A stretch of 64,000 nucleotides of DNA, taken from positions 8,928,001 to 8,992,000 of the forward strand of contig OZ234494.1 in NCBI GenBank assembly GCA_965153455.1, in the 5' to 3' direction. Made by a program: the position numbers and the translations under genes. The notes under the pieces were generated by a model, which had not been told where the DNA came from, made no database searches, and worked only from the letters and a program-made list of their open reading frames with translations. How positions within the stretch are numbered: position 1 is the first letter of the stretch; the number at the start of each line of letters is the position of its first letter. This document shows, piece by piece, positions 23,101 through 34,380 of this stretch. The DNA is from Sphagnum compactum. Its lineage: Eukaryota > Bryophyta > Sphagnopsida > Sphagnales.

Positions 23101-24238
23101 ATGACAATAAAGAAACCAAAATGTGAAAGAGGATACCTGAGAAACTAACATCTACATAAGGGATTGCACTACGAATGACAAAGATAAAAAGAAACTCAAG
23201 AAAATATACAAAGGGAAAATCATGTAAAAGTAGGTAGCTTTATGCAAGGATTGTTGGACCCATCAAGAAACCCAATAGAAACATTCAAAAGAAAGGTTTG
23301 TAAAAAAGAAAGAAAGAACTTGAAGACAAAGATGGAGTTGCAAGAACATGGAAATGGAGAGGTTCAGGGACCAAACAAACTCTGCAAACATTCAGTTGCA
23401 TTACTTTCCAATTTTGTGCAAAAGATAATTGAACCCTGCTATAACTACATTCATGGGGAAAAAACTTGTAGACATTCAAAAGGTTGCATATGTGATGAAA
23501 ACCCTAGATTGGGTGGACTTACCTAATCAAGGAAAAATAGTTTGCTAGAATCCTTTGTTTTCTTGAACTCTTGCCTGAAAATGCACTTTGAAGTTCCAAC
23601 ACCTTTGTTAAAGCTGAATCAAAGCTTAACAGCTTCCAACTAGGAGACGCTCTTTTGAAAGATTTGCAAAGAATCCAATTTGTTCATGTGACCTTAAACA
23701 ATGTCCAGTGTCTGTTTGTGGACCATACCTTAACAACTCTCTAACTTCTTGAGCTAACAACCCTTGTTAACAACAACTTTCCTTGCCATCTAGTACAAGT
23801 GCCTTGTAAACCTAAGCAACAAACAAACACATTAGCCCTAAAGCTTCATTACCTATAGCAATAGTGCCATGGGAGTTAGGGTTTAGGGTTAAAAAATAAT
23901 TTCCTAATTATATATAAGAAAACAATTTTATCTATCTTAAACCCTGATTCTAGATATATTATCTCGCCCATATTGCACTAGAAGGTTGTAATAGAAGAAG
24001 GGTTATTGTTGAGAACCATGTATTAATGTACCTTGGCAAAACCCCCAACGCAGTCTAGTTCTTCTTCCTAAATTTGTCAATTGTAAGTCGAAGTTCCTTG
24101 TACCTGAATGTGAGGTTGGGTTTGAGGAGAAGCGGCTAAGTCTTTTTGGAGTTGAGTTATGGAATTTGAGAAGTGGGTATTACGTCAAATAGTTTTTTCA
24201 TACATTGCGCAAAGCAGCCCCAAAAGAAGGCACAGATC
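20111..24238. other. Intergenic DNA with one old dispersed repeat pair
   Basis: No gene recognised. About 120 bp at 21765-21885 resemble 22735-22855 (both contain GTATGGAGT, CCATCAACACG and TTTGTTTGCA in order), which suggests an ancient local duplication. Short open frames here lack family motifs. Confidence 0.4.
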
Positions 24239-24847
24239 TATTGGAAACAACTTGAAAACAAGCAAGAAATGAAAGCTTCAAGGTTCATGAAATGAAACAA
24301 TTGTATTAACTAACAAGAAGATTACAAAGGCTATGTATGTCAAATGCTACAACCACACAACTATGGCTTGTAACAACTAACAACGCTTGAAGGTTCTATG
24401 TGCACTCAAAAACTATGAAAGACTCCTCAGAACCACTCCAATAATTATTATCCCCTAACCCTAAAGTAGCCACCACTTAACCCTAAACTAGTCGTTGCCT
24501 AACCATAGCCACCACTACACCCGAACCGTAGCCGCCACCAAACCCTAAGTAGCCTCCATTTCCAAACCCTAACCACCACTATTCAACCTAATCTAACTAC
24601 TACAGGATGTGAATACTAGTCATCCTTTTGATGAATGTTTAACACATTCATCAACATTGGGAATTAGAAACGAATAATATTTCTAACACTCCCACTTTAT
24701 GAGGTTTCTAATCTGAACATGTTTATCAACTTATGATGTCGTTCTTCGGATAATGCCTTTTTAAGGACATCCGCCACCATGTGTTCCGTTGGACAATATT
24801 CAAATTGAACTTCTCCATTTTCAACTCATTTTCGAACAAAATGATGT
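24239..24847 (-). mobile_element. 3' end of a CopA element: LTR plus RNase H tail
   Basis: The LTR at 24239-24688 (450 bp) is followed to its right by the polypurine tract on the minus strand and the last ~155 bp of pol (codons for the HHFVRENELKMEKFNLNIVQ-like end). The tail stops at about 24848, where a plus-strand integrase fragment begins head to head with only TGT shared. The left flank of the LTR is AGATC; no partner was found. Confidence 0.85.
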
Positions 24848-25510
24848 TGTGCGGGCCAATGAAGACTACATCGCATGGTGGAGCGCGATACTTTCTCACT
24901 TTCATTGACGATTTCTCAAGGAAAACCCATGTTTATCTTTTGAAGACCAAAGGAGAAGCGTTTTAAAAATTCAAACAATACAAGGCATTGGTGGAGAATG
25001 AAATTGGTCGCAAAATCAAAGTGCTACGATTAGACAATGGAGGAGAATTTGTGTTCATGAAGTTTGACGCATTTCTTGCGGAATGTGGAATTCAACGACA
25101 AACAAGTGCGCCTTATTCCCCAGAACAAAATGGTGATGCAGAACGTGCCAATAGAATCATCATGGAATGTGTGAGAAACATGATTCTTGCACAAGGGTTG
25201 GAACTTGAATTTGGGGTGAAGCGGTGAACACGGCGGTGTACATCAAAAATCGATGTCCCACCAAGGCTCTTGATTCCAAGACCCCTCAAGAAGCATGGAG
25301 TGGTAGGAAACCCGATGTGTCTCATTTGAGAGTCTTTGGTTATAAAGCCTTTGCACATGTCCCCGATGACAAGACGACCAAATTAGAGTCCAAGTCCATG
25401 CCTTGTGTGTTTTTAGGGTATTATGAAGGCACGAAAGCATATCGCTTGATGTGTGTAGAAACCAAGAGAATCATTAAAAGTAGAGATGTCGTGTTCATTG
25501 AAGTGTCTTG
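24848..25510 (+). pseudogene. CopA1-like integrase fragment
   Basis: Begins at CGPMKTTSHGG and runs through ARYFLTFIDDFSRKTHVYLLK, LDNGGEFV (second catalytic Asp), and PYSPEQNGDAERANR (catalytic Glu), to DVVFIE. A stop after KTKGEAF (TTTTAAAAATTC), a frameshift near 25213 and several substitutions inactivate it. It supplies the integrase section that CopA2 lacks between 10344 and 25512 but overlaps the later CopA2 part by about 85 codons. Confidence 0.88.
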
Positions 25511-25511
25511 A

Positions 25512-27625
25512 TTCAAAGCTCTTGATTCAAAGACCCCACAAGAAGCGTGGACCGGTACAAAGCCGAATGTATCTCATTTGAGAGTTTTTGGTTGCAAAAC
25601 ATTTGCACACATTCCAAATGAAAAGAGAAGCAAATTAGAGTCCAAATCCATACCTTGTGTGTTTCTAGGGTATTGTGAAGAGACCAAAGCATATCGCTTA
25701 ATGTGTCTAGAAACCAAAAGGATCATTAAGAGCCGAGATGTTGTGTTCCTTGAAGGGACGGAAGAAGTAGAAGGTGTTCGTGATAAGAGACCCCTTTCAA
25801 ACCAAATAGAACACCTTATTGTGGATGAAGTCGATGAACTTGTGAAGGATGTTAATCCTATATCTTTGAAGGCAAGACCAGGGGAAGACGTGGAAGGTGA
25901 TGAATCTACAACAAACTCTTCTTCGGAAGAAGAATTTGCTTCATCACAAGACAAAGGTTTGAATGAACCATAACAAGATGGACCAAGAGAAAGGCCCCAA
26001 AGACAACGTAAGGAGTGGCCTCGTGATTGGTGGGTTGCCACCAAAGAGGTGGAACGAGCCACCATGGCATTTTCGGAAGAACCCCAAACCGTGGAAGAGG
26101 CGTTGAATTGCGAAGATGCAAAGAAGTGGGAGATTGCCATGCAAGAAGAATACGACTCTCTTCTTGTCAACAACACTTGGTCCTTGGTGCCACTCCCCAA
26201 GGGTAGAAAACCCATTTCTTGCAAATGGGTGTTCAAAATCAAACATGGGGTCGATGGTGAAGTCGAACGGTACAAGGCGAAACTTGTGGCAAGAGGATTC
26301 ACCCAAACATTTGGAGTCGATTACAATGAAACTTTTGCACCCGTTGCAAAGTTTGTGTCAATTCGTTGTATCCTTCCACTAGCGGCCATTGAAGACATGG
26401 AGATTCATCAAATGGACGTCAAAACTGCATTTCTCAATGGTGACCTTGAAGAGGAGATCTACATGGAGCAACCCGAAGGATTCACACATGAAGATGAACA
26501 TCTTGTGTGTAAGCTTCACAAGTCATTGTATGGCTTGAAATAATCTCCAAGGGCTTGGAACCAAAAGCTAGACGATTTCTTGAAAAGCATCGAGTTTACG
26601 AGAAGTGATGCGGACTTTAGTGTGTATGTTGCGCAAGTCGAGGATGTGAAATTTTTCATCGTCGTCTACGTCAATGATCTCATCTTGGTGTGCAATAATA
26701 AGGACAAGCTTTTGCAAGTGAAGGAAGAACTTTCTCGAAAGTTCGAAATGAAAGATCTTGGTGATTTGCATTTTTTCCTTGGCATGGAAGTGGAAAGGGA
26801 TCATGCACAACGTCTTCTTTACATCAACCAAATTGGGTATCTCAAGGAGATTCCCAAACGCTTTCGCATGGAGGATTGCAAAACCATCGCAATGCCACTT
26901 GATCCCAAGACGAAGTTGAAGAAGAATGTGAACAAGGATGATGAAATGGTGAAGGTTCCTTATCACAAGCTGTGGGATCCTTGATGTATGCCATGTTGTG
27001 TATTCGACCCGATTTGGCATACCCAATAAGCGTGGTGAGTCAACACATGGCCAATCCAAGCCTAGAACATTAGATTGCGATGAAACGCATTTTTCGATAC
27101 TTGTAATGCACATTGTAATTCAAATTACGCTTCGAAGGATTATCACCCCAAGATGTGGTCGGATATTGTGATGCAGATTGGGCCGGTGACCTTGAGGATA
27201 GGAGATCCACCACAGGGTTTGTATTCATGATGGGAGGTGGAGCCACTTCGTGGAGTAGCAAACGACAACCCACAATCGCTTTGTCAACGATGGAGGCCGA
27301 ATACATGGCAAGTACACAAGCTACCAAGGAAGCCATATGGATGACAAAGCTCATGAAAGAATTAGGGTACATGAAAGAGAAGAAGGCGATGGTGATTCGA
27401 TGTGACAACCAAGGTGCAATATCATTGACGAAGAATCCTACTCAACATGCTCGAACAAAGCACATCGATGTTCAGCATCACTTTGTTCGAAAACAAGTTG
27501 AAAATGGCGAAGTTACGTTCGAATATTGTTCAACGAAAGAGATGGTGGCGGATGTGCTTACCAAGGCATTACCGCAAGAACGACATTACAAATTGATAAG
27601 CATGTTCGGATTGGAAACTTCATAG
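25512..27625 (+). pseudogene. CopA2 late integrase, reverse transcriptase and RNase H
   Basis: Starts at KALDSKTPQEAW in the integrase C-part and ends at the TAG at 27623-27625 next to the polypurine tract. Visible: the linker with many Ser and Glu; reverse transcriptase with [37 protein letters not shown] and LGDLHFFLGMEVER; RNase H with [17 protein letters not shown] and [12 protein letters not shown]. Lesions: a stop after GLNEP, TAA replacing Gln after SLYGLK, the catalytic box reads YVNDL instead of YVDDL, a frameshift near 26970 and stops near 27075-27120. Not functional. Confidence 0.92.
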
Positions 27626-27633
27626 AGCGGGAG
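27624..27633 (+). other. Polypurine tract of CopA2
   Basis: AGAGCGGGAG lies immediately before the 3' LTR and overlaps the pol stop codon. Confidence 0.7.
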
Positions 27634-28142
27634 TGTTAGAAATACTATTCGTTTCTAATTCCCGATGTTGATGAATGTGTGAAACATTCATCAAAAGGAT
27701 GAATAGTATTCACATCCTTATAGTAGTTAGGTTAGGTTGAATAGTGGTGGCTAGGGTTTGAAGTGGAGGTTACTTACGGCTTGGCGGCGGCTAGGGTTAG
27801 GGTTTGGCGGCGGCTAGGGTTAGGGTTTAGTGGTGGCTAGGGTTAGGGTTTGGTGGCGGCTAGGGTTAGGCGGCAGCTAGGTTAGGGTTAAGTGGCGGCT
27901 ACTTTAGGGTTAGGAGTTAGTATATAATGGAGTGGTTTTGAGTAGTCTTTCATTCTCTCCTTTCATGGTTTTTGAGTGCACATAGAACCTTCAACCTTTG
28001 TTAGTTGTTGCAAGCCATAGTTTTGTGATTGTAGCATTTGAAGCATACAACCTTTGTAATCTTCTTGTTAGTTAATACAATTGTTCCATTTCATGAACCT
28101 TGAAGCTTTCATTTCTTGCTTGTTTTCAAGTTGTTTCCAATA
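27634..28142 (+). repeat. CopA2 3' LTR (509 bp)
   Basis: Partner of 7843-8351. It is followed by CAAAG at 28143-28147, matching the base block left of the 5' LTR. Confidence 0.92.
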
Positions 28143-28147
28143 CAAAG

Positions 28148-28580
28148 AAGTATGTGTGGTTATTAGACTTTGGTTTCCATTTTCAAAGAATCCACTAAGT
28201 CCATCATGGTAACCCTAACAAATAACTAGCAATAGCATATTGGAAGTAGTGCATGCTAAAACTTGTTGAAGGCTGAGATCATGTTGAATTGGGGACTATA
28301 TTTTGGCAAGTTCACTTAATTTATAGGCTTCTAGGGCTTACGGTGCTACTAATCAATGTTGTTGTGTGTAATTTACACATGCATCACCTGTAGATGTGTA
28401 GATGTGTAGATGTCATTCCAATTGCATCACCTGTAAGCTCTGATCTCTTTTCCAAACTTTGATGCTAGAACTTTTTGTATCCAGTTTTTTTTCACAATAA
28501 TTCTTGGAGATGTTCTTGGATGATCCCAACTGCAAGTGTCATAAGATTCTTTTCCATGTTATCAAACTAGATCTGGTATA
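28148..28580. other. Spacer without recognised features
   Basis: Only a small repeat of GTAGATGT (three copies near 28391-28412) is visible. Confidence 0.4.
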
Positions 28581-28585
28581 AAATG

Positions 28586-29075
28586 TGTTAGAAATACTAT
28601 TCGTTTCTAATTCCCAATGTTGATGAATGTGTTAAACATTCATCAAAAGGATGAATAGTATACACATCCTTGTAGTTGTTAGGTTAGGGTTTAGAAGTGG
28701 AGACTACTTAGGGTTTGGCGGCGGCTAGGGTTAGGGTTAGGCGGCGGCTAGGTTTAGGGTTTGGTGGCGGCTAGGGTTAGGCGGCGGCTAGGGTTAGGGT
28801 TTGGTGGCGGCTAGGTCAGGGTTAAGTGGCGGCTACTTCAGGGTTAGGAGATAATATATAATGGAGTGGTTTTGAATTGTCTTTCATTCTTTCCTTTCAT
28901 GGTTGTTGAGTGCACATAGAACCTTCAAGCTTTGTTAGTTGTTGCAAGCCATAGTTTTATGATTGTAGCATTTGAAGCATACAACCTTTGTAATCTTCTT
29001 TTAGTTAATACAATTGTTCCATTTCATGAACCTTGAGTGTTGCATTTCTTGCTTGTTTTCAAGTTGTTTCCAATA
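28586..29075 (+). mobile_element. CopA1-type solo LTR
   Basis: A complete 490-bp LTR from TGTTAGAAAT to CCAATA with no internal region. It is flanked by AAATG on both sides (28581-28585 and 29076-29080). This is the product expected from recombination between the two LTRs of a former full element. It carries the same TATACACATCC variant as the left-edge element. Confidence 0.93.
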
Positions 29076-29469
29076 AAATGGAGGGATTAGCATTACTAAT
29101 TATAATGATTGTATTCATTGTGTCAATCCTATTTCCTTTTATGTCAAATCCTGGTGCTCTATGGTTGCTTGATTGATTCATGGAAGTTTATTTGCAACAA
29201 GTATTGCAAAGTCAAATGAGCCCAGTCATTCAAATCAAGATCCTGAAACCATCAAGCAGCTCAAGCCTTATGAAAGTTGATACTAAGCAGAGACCAAAGA
29301 ACTTTTTTGAGGGAAGAGAAGGTTGTTTTCTATGCAACATGCAAGTGCATGCCCAAAAGGTTGAGAAGTGCAAATAGAGTTGAAAGAAGCAATCCAAGCC
29401 CAAGCAAGTTGAAGGAATAAGGAGGGGAGGTGCTAGTAGCAATGGCAAAGGTTGGAAGAACAGTAGCAC

Positions 29470-29571
29470 TGTTAGAAATATTATTCGTTTCTAATTCTCA
29501 ATGTTGATGAATGTGTCATTTCATGAACCTTCAGTGTTTCATTTCTTGCTTGTTTTAAGTTGTTTTCAATA
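29470..29571 (+). mobile_element. 102-bp internally deleted CopA LTR
   Basis: The first ~44 bp of the LTR (TGTTAGAAATATTATTCG...) are joined to its last ~58 bp (TTTCATGAACC... to TTCAATA), removing the array and promoter. Flanks AGCAC and AGGAC agree at four of five positions, fitting a target duplication with one mutation. Confidence 0.75.
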
Positions 29572-29576
29572 AGGAC

Positions 29577-30530
29577 ATGTAAAATTAGAGATGCTAAAGA
29601 TTGAGAAGGGGGAGGGAAGAATTTTTTTTGTAGATGTAAAGGCTTAGCTCCCACATGCATAGAAGCTCTAGGCCATTGTTGAGGCAGAATATGGTCGAGT
29701 GGAGGCATCCCTTGACCAAACCCCCAAGCTGTTGTAAAAGGCACAAAGGGTTATAAACGAAGACAAGGCCTTGTATGCAATGTTGTCTGCGCAAGTCATG
29801 AATTGGAGGTGGTAATCATGTCAACGAAGATGTGTTTGGAAGCGACAACAAACCTCCACAATGCAGTGGAAAGCTGACTCCAAGAGGTTGCTAGCAAGGT
29901 GTTGATTGCTAACCTTAAACCTATTTAGCACACCGCCATACGTCACACAACAAAGCCACTGGCCCTGGTTGTCAGCCCTTGCACTATATGTTCCTATTGT
30001 TTTCAAGGGCTGGACATTGTAGTTGCCCCTTGTTAGTGCATGTACCACTTATGGTACGTGGGATTACACCTGCAAGTGTCCCACACTTCTGCCCGAAAGT
30101 CGTGTGGTGGAGCGTTCAACAAAGTAGGCCTGGTGCACGAGCATGGGGATGAAGAGGTGTGGTGATGATCAAGGTGATGCATAAGCCGAAGGTATTGTGT
30201 TAAGTTCTAGCCTGAAGTTGGTCCAAACCCATAGACATGCATGTACATCTATTATGGTTTTGGTTGCATTATGTGTGATAGTTGTTGGTGGTGCTTATAC
30301 AGCAGATGCAGAAAAAGCTAGCCCCATGGGCGTTTCTAGGCTCCACTTGGGCTCCTTACATTGCTAGTGGGAGCCAAGGTGCACAATTGCCAAGTGGTAG
30401 CCTTGTTTTTTGTCAGAGCTATAGGAGGAAGACAACTATTAGTTGGGTGTCTTTTGCAAGCAACAACAATGACAAAGCCTAAAATCTAGATAGAGATAAT
30501 GGGTTGAAGAGGATTAGACATTGTTAGGAT
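29577..30530. other. Unidentified spacer
   Basis: No coding motif or repeat recognised in about 950 bp of mixed-composition DNA. Confidence 0.4.
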
Positions 30531-30535
30531 AATTT

Positions 30536-31037
30536 TAATGGAAACAACTTGAAAATCAAGCAAGAAATGAAACACTCAAGGTTCATGAAATGAAACAATT
30601 ATATTAACTAATAATAATCAGAAAGGTTGTATGCTTCAAATGCTACAATCACAAAACTATGGCTTGCAACAACTAACAAAGCTTGAAGGTTCTATGTGCA
30701 CTCAAAACCATGAAAGGAGAGAATGAAAGACTCTTCAAAACCACTCCAATATATACTATCTTCTAACCCTAAAGTAACTGCAACTTAACCCTAACCTAGC
30801 CGCCGCCTAACCCTAGCCGCCACCAAACCCTAACCCTAGCCGCCACCAAACCCTAACCCTAGCTGCCACCAAACCCTAACCCTAGCCGTCGCCAAGCCCT
30901 AAGTAGCCTCCACTTCCAAACCCTAACTACCACTATTTAACATAACTTAACTATTATAAGGATGTGAATACTATTCATCCATTTGATGAATCACATTCAT
31001 CAACATTGGGAGTTGGAAACAAATAGTATTTCTAACA
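30536..31037 (-). repeat. CopA3 3' LTR (502 bp)
   Basis: Its outer end is TAATGG instead of TATTGG, and its hairpin is partly deleted (TGATGAATCACATTCATCA). Confidence 0.9.
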
Positions 31038-31045
31038 CTCCAACT

Positions 31046-32856
31046 CTATGACGTTTCTAATCCGAACATGGTTATCAACTTATGATGTCGTTTTTTGGAT
31101 AATGCCTTGGTAAGGACATTCGCCACCATTTGTTCCGTTGGACAATATTCAAATCGAACCTCTCTGTTTTCAACTCGTTCTCGAACAAAATGATGTTGTA
31201 CATCAATGTGTTTTGTTCGTGCATGGCGAGTGGGATTTTTGGTCAATGATATCGCACCTTGATTGTTGCATCGAATCACCATCACCTTCTTACCCCATGT
31301 ATCCTAAATCCATCATCAATTTTGTTATCCATATGGTTTCTTTTGTGGCTTGGGTGTTCGCCATATACTCTGCCTTCGTGGTGGACAATGCTATTGTAGG
31401 TTGTCGTTTGCTACTCCAAGAAATGGCTCCACCTCCGATCATGAAAACAAACCCTGTGGTGGACCTCCTATCTTCAAGATCACCACCCCAATCGACATCA
31501 CAATATCCAAGCACTTCCTTGGATGGTGTTGCACCGAATTGTAATTTCATTTACAACGTAACTTGCAAATATCGAAAGATTCGTTTCACGGCCATGCAAT
31601 GCTCCATGCTAGGGTTGGCCATGTGTTGACTCAACACACTTATTGGGTATGCCAAGTCAAGTCATGGCATACATCAAGGACCCAACCGCTTGTTGATATG
31701 AAAATCCCTTCGAATCATCATTTCCATTTGGATTCTTTTGTACTTCACTTTGGGATCGAATGGAACTCCAATGGGCTTACATTCCTCCATTCCAAAACGT
31801 TTCAATATTTCCTTAAGGTATTTGATTTGGTTGATGCCTAGGAATCGTTCATCACAATTCCTTTCCACCTCCATTCCCAAAAAGAAATGCAACTCTCCAA
31901 GGTCATTTATTTCAAACTTTTGACTCAACTCCTCTTTTATTTGCAAAAGTTTGGTTTGATCGTTGCAAACCAAGATGAGGTCATCCACATAGACCACAAT
32001 GAAAAACTTCACATCTCCTGCTTGTGTTACATACACACTAGGATCGGCCTCACTCTTCACAAATTCAATGCTTTTGAGAAACGCATCTAACTTTTGATTC
32101 CATGCCCTTGGAGATTGTTTCAAACCATACAAGGATTTGTGAAGCTTACATACAAGATGTTCACCTCCTTGGTGCACGAACCCTTGAGGTTGCTCCATGT
32201 AAATTTCCTCTTCAAGCTCGCCATTGAGAAATGCAGTTTTGACGTCCATTTGATGAATCTCCATGTCTTTCAAGGCTGCCAATGCAAGAATACAACGAAT
32301 AGATGTAAACTTTACGTCGGGTGCAAAGGTTTCGTTGTAACCCACTCCGTAGGTTTGGGTAAAACCCCTTGCCACTAATCTGGCCTTGTAGCGTTCCACC
32401 TCCCCATTCGCGCCTTGTTTGATTTTGAACACCCATTTGCAAGAAACGGGTTTCCTACCATCGGGAAGTGGCACCAAAGTCCAGGTGTTGTTTGCCATGA
32501 GGGAATTATATTCTTCTTGCATTGCGCACTCCCACTCCTTGGAATTTTCACATGTCAATGCTTTTTCAATATTTTGGGGCTCTTCCAAAAATGCAACGGT
32601 GGCACGTTCCACCTCCTTGGTAGCAATTCACCAATCCCGAGGCCATTCCCTTCGTTGCCTTTGAAGTCTTTCCTTTGACACATGTTGTGAAGGTTCATTC
32701 GAAACATCAAATTCTTCTTCTGATGAAGAACTTGGTGTGGATTCACTTTGCAGCCCTTCCATTATTGTTCCATTCAAAGGTGTATCACGACTAAAGGTCA
32801 ATGGTTCTTCTCCTTCAGCTTCTTTGTTCACAATTTCATGCACAACTACATTTTTT
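31046..32856 (-). pseudogene. CopA3 reverse transcriptase and RNase H
   Basis: On the minus strand from about 32843: linker VVVHEIVNKEAEGEEPL; reverse transcriptase with the [55 protein letters not shown] and VVYVDDLILVCND motifs (31674-32612); then, after a frameshift, [20 protein letters not shown] (31290-31550) and [13 protein letters not shown] to the end of RNase H (31046-31285). The reverse transcriptase YVDD box is intact. RNase H has CDVDW and CNNQ where the intact copy has CDADW and CDNQ, so one catalytic Asp is lost. The left end is cut by CopB at 32860. Confidence 0.9.
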
Positions 32857-32859
32857 ACT

Positions 32860-33262
32860 TATTGGAAATTACAAAGGTTATATGCTTCAAATGCTACAAT
32901 CATAAAACTATGGCTTGTAATATCTAACAAGGCTTGAAGCTTCTATGTGCACTCAAAAACCATAAAAGAGAGAATGAAAGACTCCTCAAAACCAAACCCT
33001 TATATACTATCTACTAACCCTAAAGTAGCCGCCACTTAACCCTAACCTAGCCGCCGCTTAACCCTAGCCGCCACCAAACCCTAACCCTAGTCGTCACCAA
33101 GCCCTAATCCTAGCCGCCGCCAAACCGTAACCCTAGCTGTCACCAAGCCCTCTCAAATCTACCTATGTCTTTGATTGCTTGCAACACTTATCTACCACAT
33201 TGTTTCTACTATCTACCACACCATTATCTACGTTTCTAACATCTACATCATAATCTTCAACA
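32860..33262 (-). repeat. CopB 3' LTR (403 bp)
   Basis: It starts TGTTGAAGATTATGATGTAG and ends CCAATA on the minus strand. Its first ~120 bp are unique to CopB, while the array, TATA region and end match CopA apart from a ~70-bp loss near the end. Left of it is TTACT. Confidence 0.85.
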
Positions 33263-33264
33263 CT

Positions 33265-34372
33265 CCCACTTTGCAAGTAATCTAAGACTCCCAATCCCAT
33301 GCTTCTTGTAAGGTTTTGATGCCACTCCTTTGCCAATGCCTTTGTCAACACATCCGCCACCATATCTTGAGTTGGGCAATACTTGAGGCCTATTTCTCCA
33401 CTCTCCAACTTCTCTCGAATGAAGTGGTGTTGTATGTCAATGTGCTTTGTGCGAGAGTGGTGGGTAGGGTTCTTTGCAGGTGCAATGCATCCTTGATTGT
33501 CACACATGATGCTTGTTGCTCCATCTTGCACAAGTCCCACATCCACCATCAATTTCCTCAACCATATGGCCTCCTTGATGCATTGACTAGTGGCCATGTA
33601 TTTGCCCTCCGTGGTAGACAAGGCAATAAATTGTAGGTTGTCTCTTGCAATTTCATGAGACGGCTCCCACTCCAATAAAGAACACATACCCCGTGGTGGA
33701 ACGCCGCTCATTTGCATCTCCACCCCAATCGGCATCACAATATCCCCTCAAACTAATATCCTTGCCTCCAAGGCACAATTTCAAGTCCAAAGTGCCCTTC
33801 AAGTACCGCATGATGCGTTTCACCGCCATCCAATGGGAAGGACCAGCTCTTGACATGAGTTGACTCACCATGCTCACCGGGAATGCAAGATCCGGCCGTG
33901 TGCCCACCATGGCATACATCAATGATCCCACCATCGCCTTGTATGGAATGCCTTGCATCTCCTGTTGAATGCCTTGAAACTCCTCCTCCGTGAGCTTCAA
34001 GAGCTTGGAATTCACATCAAGCGGAGTTCCGATGAGCTTGTAATTCACATCAAGCGGAGTTCCGATGGGCTTGCACTCCTCCATGTTGAAGCGCTCGAGC
34101 ACCTCCTCAATGTACTTACTTTGGCTCATGGTTATGGTGCGGTTCGCACGGTCTTTCTCAAACTCCACGCCAAGGCAATAGTGCAACTCTCCAAGATCAC
34201 TCATCTCAAATTCATCTTCAAGCCTTGACTTCAACCATTTCAAAATGCTCACATTGCTTGCTAAGATGATCAAATCACATAGATGATCACTATCAACAAG
34301 TACTCACCCGTTTGCTTGACGTACAAAGAATGGTCCACTTGGCTCCTAGAAAAGCCTTCGTGGGTGAAGAAC
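33265..34372 (-). pseudogene. CopB reverse transcriptase C-part and RNase H
   Basis: Visible: FTHEGFSRSQVDHSLYVKQ; LGELHYCLGVEFEKDRANR; ERFNMEECKPIGTPLDVN; GSLMYAMVGTRPDLAFPVSM; RNase H GYCDADWGGDANERRSTTGY, and CDNQGCIAPAKNPTHHSRTK; C-terminus ...VLDYLQSGSVEDYDV running into the LTR. Four bases are lost near 34265, so the YVDD box becomes YV plus a shifted frame. A 33-bp tandem duplication repeats IGTPLDVNYKL (about 34012-34077), and a second frameshift lies near 33655. The coding frame overlaps the first ~40 bases of the LTR. Confidence 0.9.
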
Positions 34373-34380
34373 TGTTAGAA

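Larger units (their letters stand above)
7843..28142 (+). mobile_element. CopA2 copia element split to 20.3 kb by later insertions
   Basis: The 5' LTR (7843-8351) and 3' LTR (27634-28142) are both 509 bp, nearly identical, in the same orientation, and flanked by the same 5 bp: CAAAG at 7838-7842 and at 28143-28147. Gag to early integrase lies at 8940-10344, and late integrase to RNase H at about 25512-27625, both on the plus strand. These are the two ends of one insertion. The interval 10345-25510 holds other repeats, including a CopA1-like integrase piece (24848-25510) that starts at the same codon position where CopA2 breaks off (GPMKTTS). Both coding halves are mutated, so the element is inactive. 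Confidence 0.8.
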
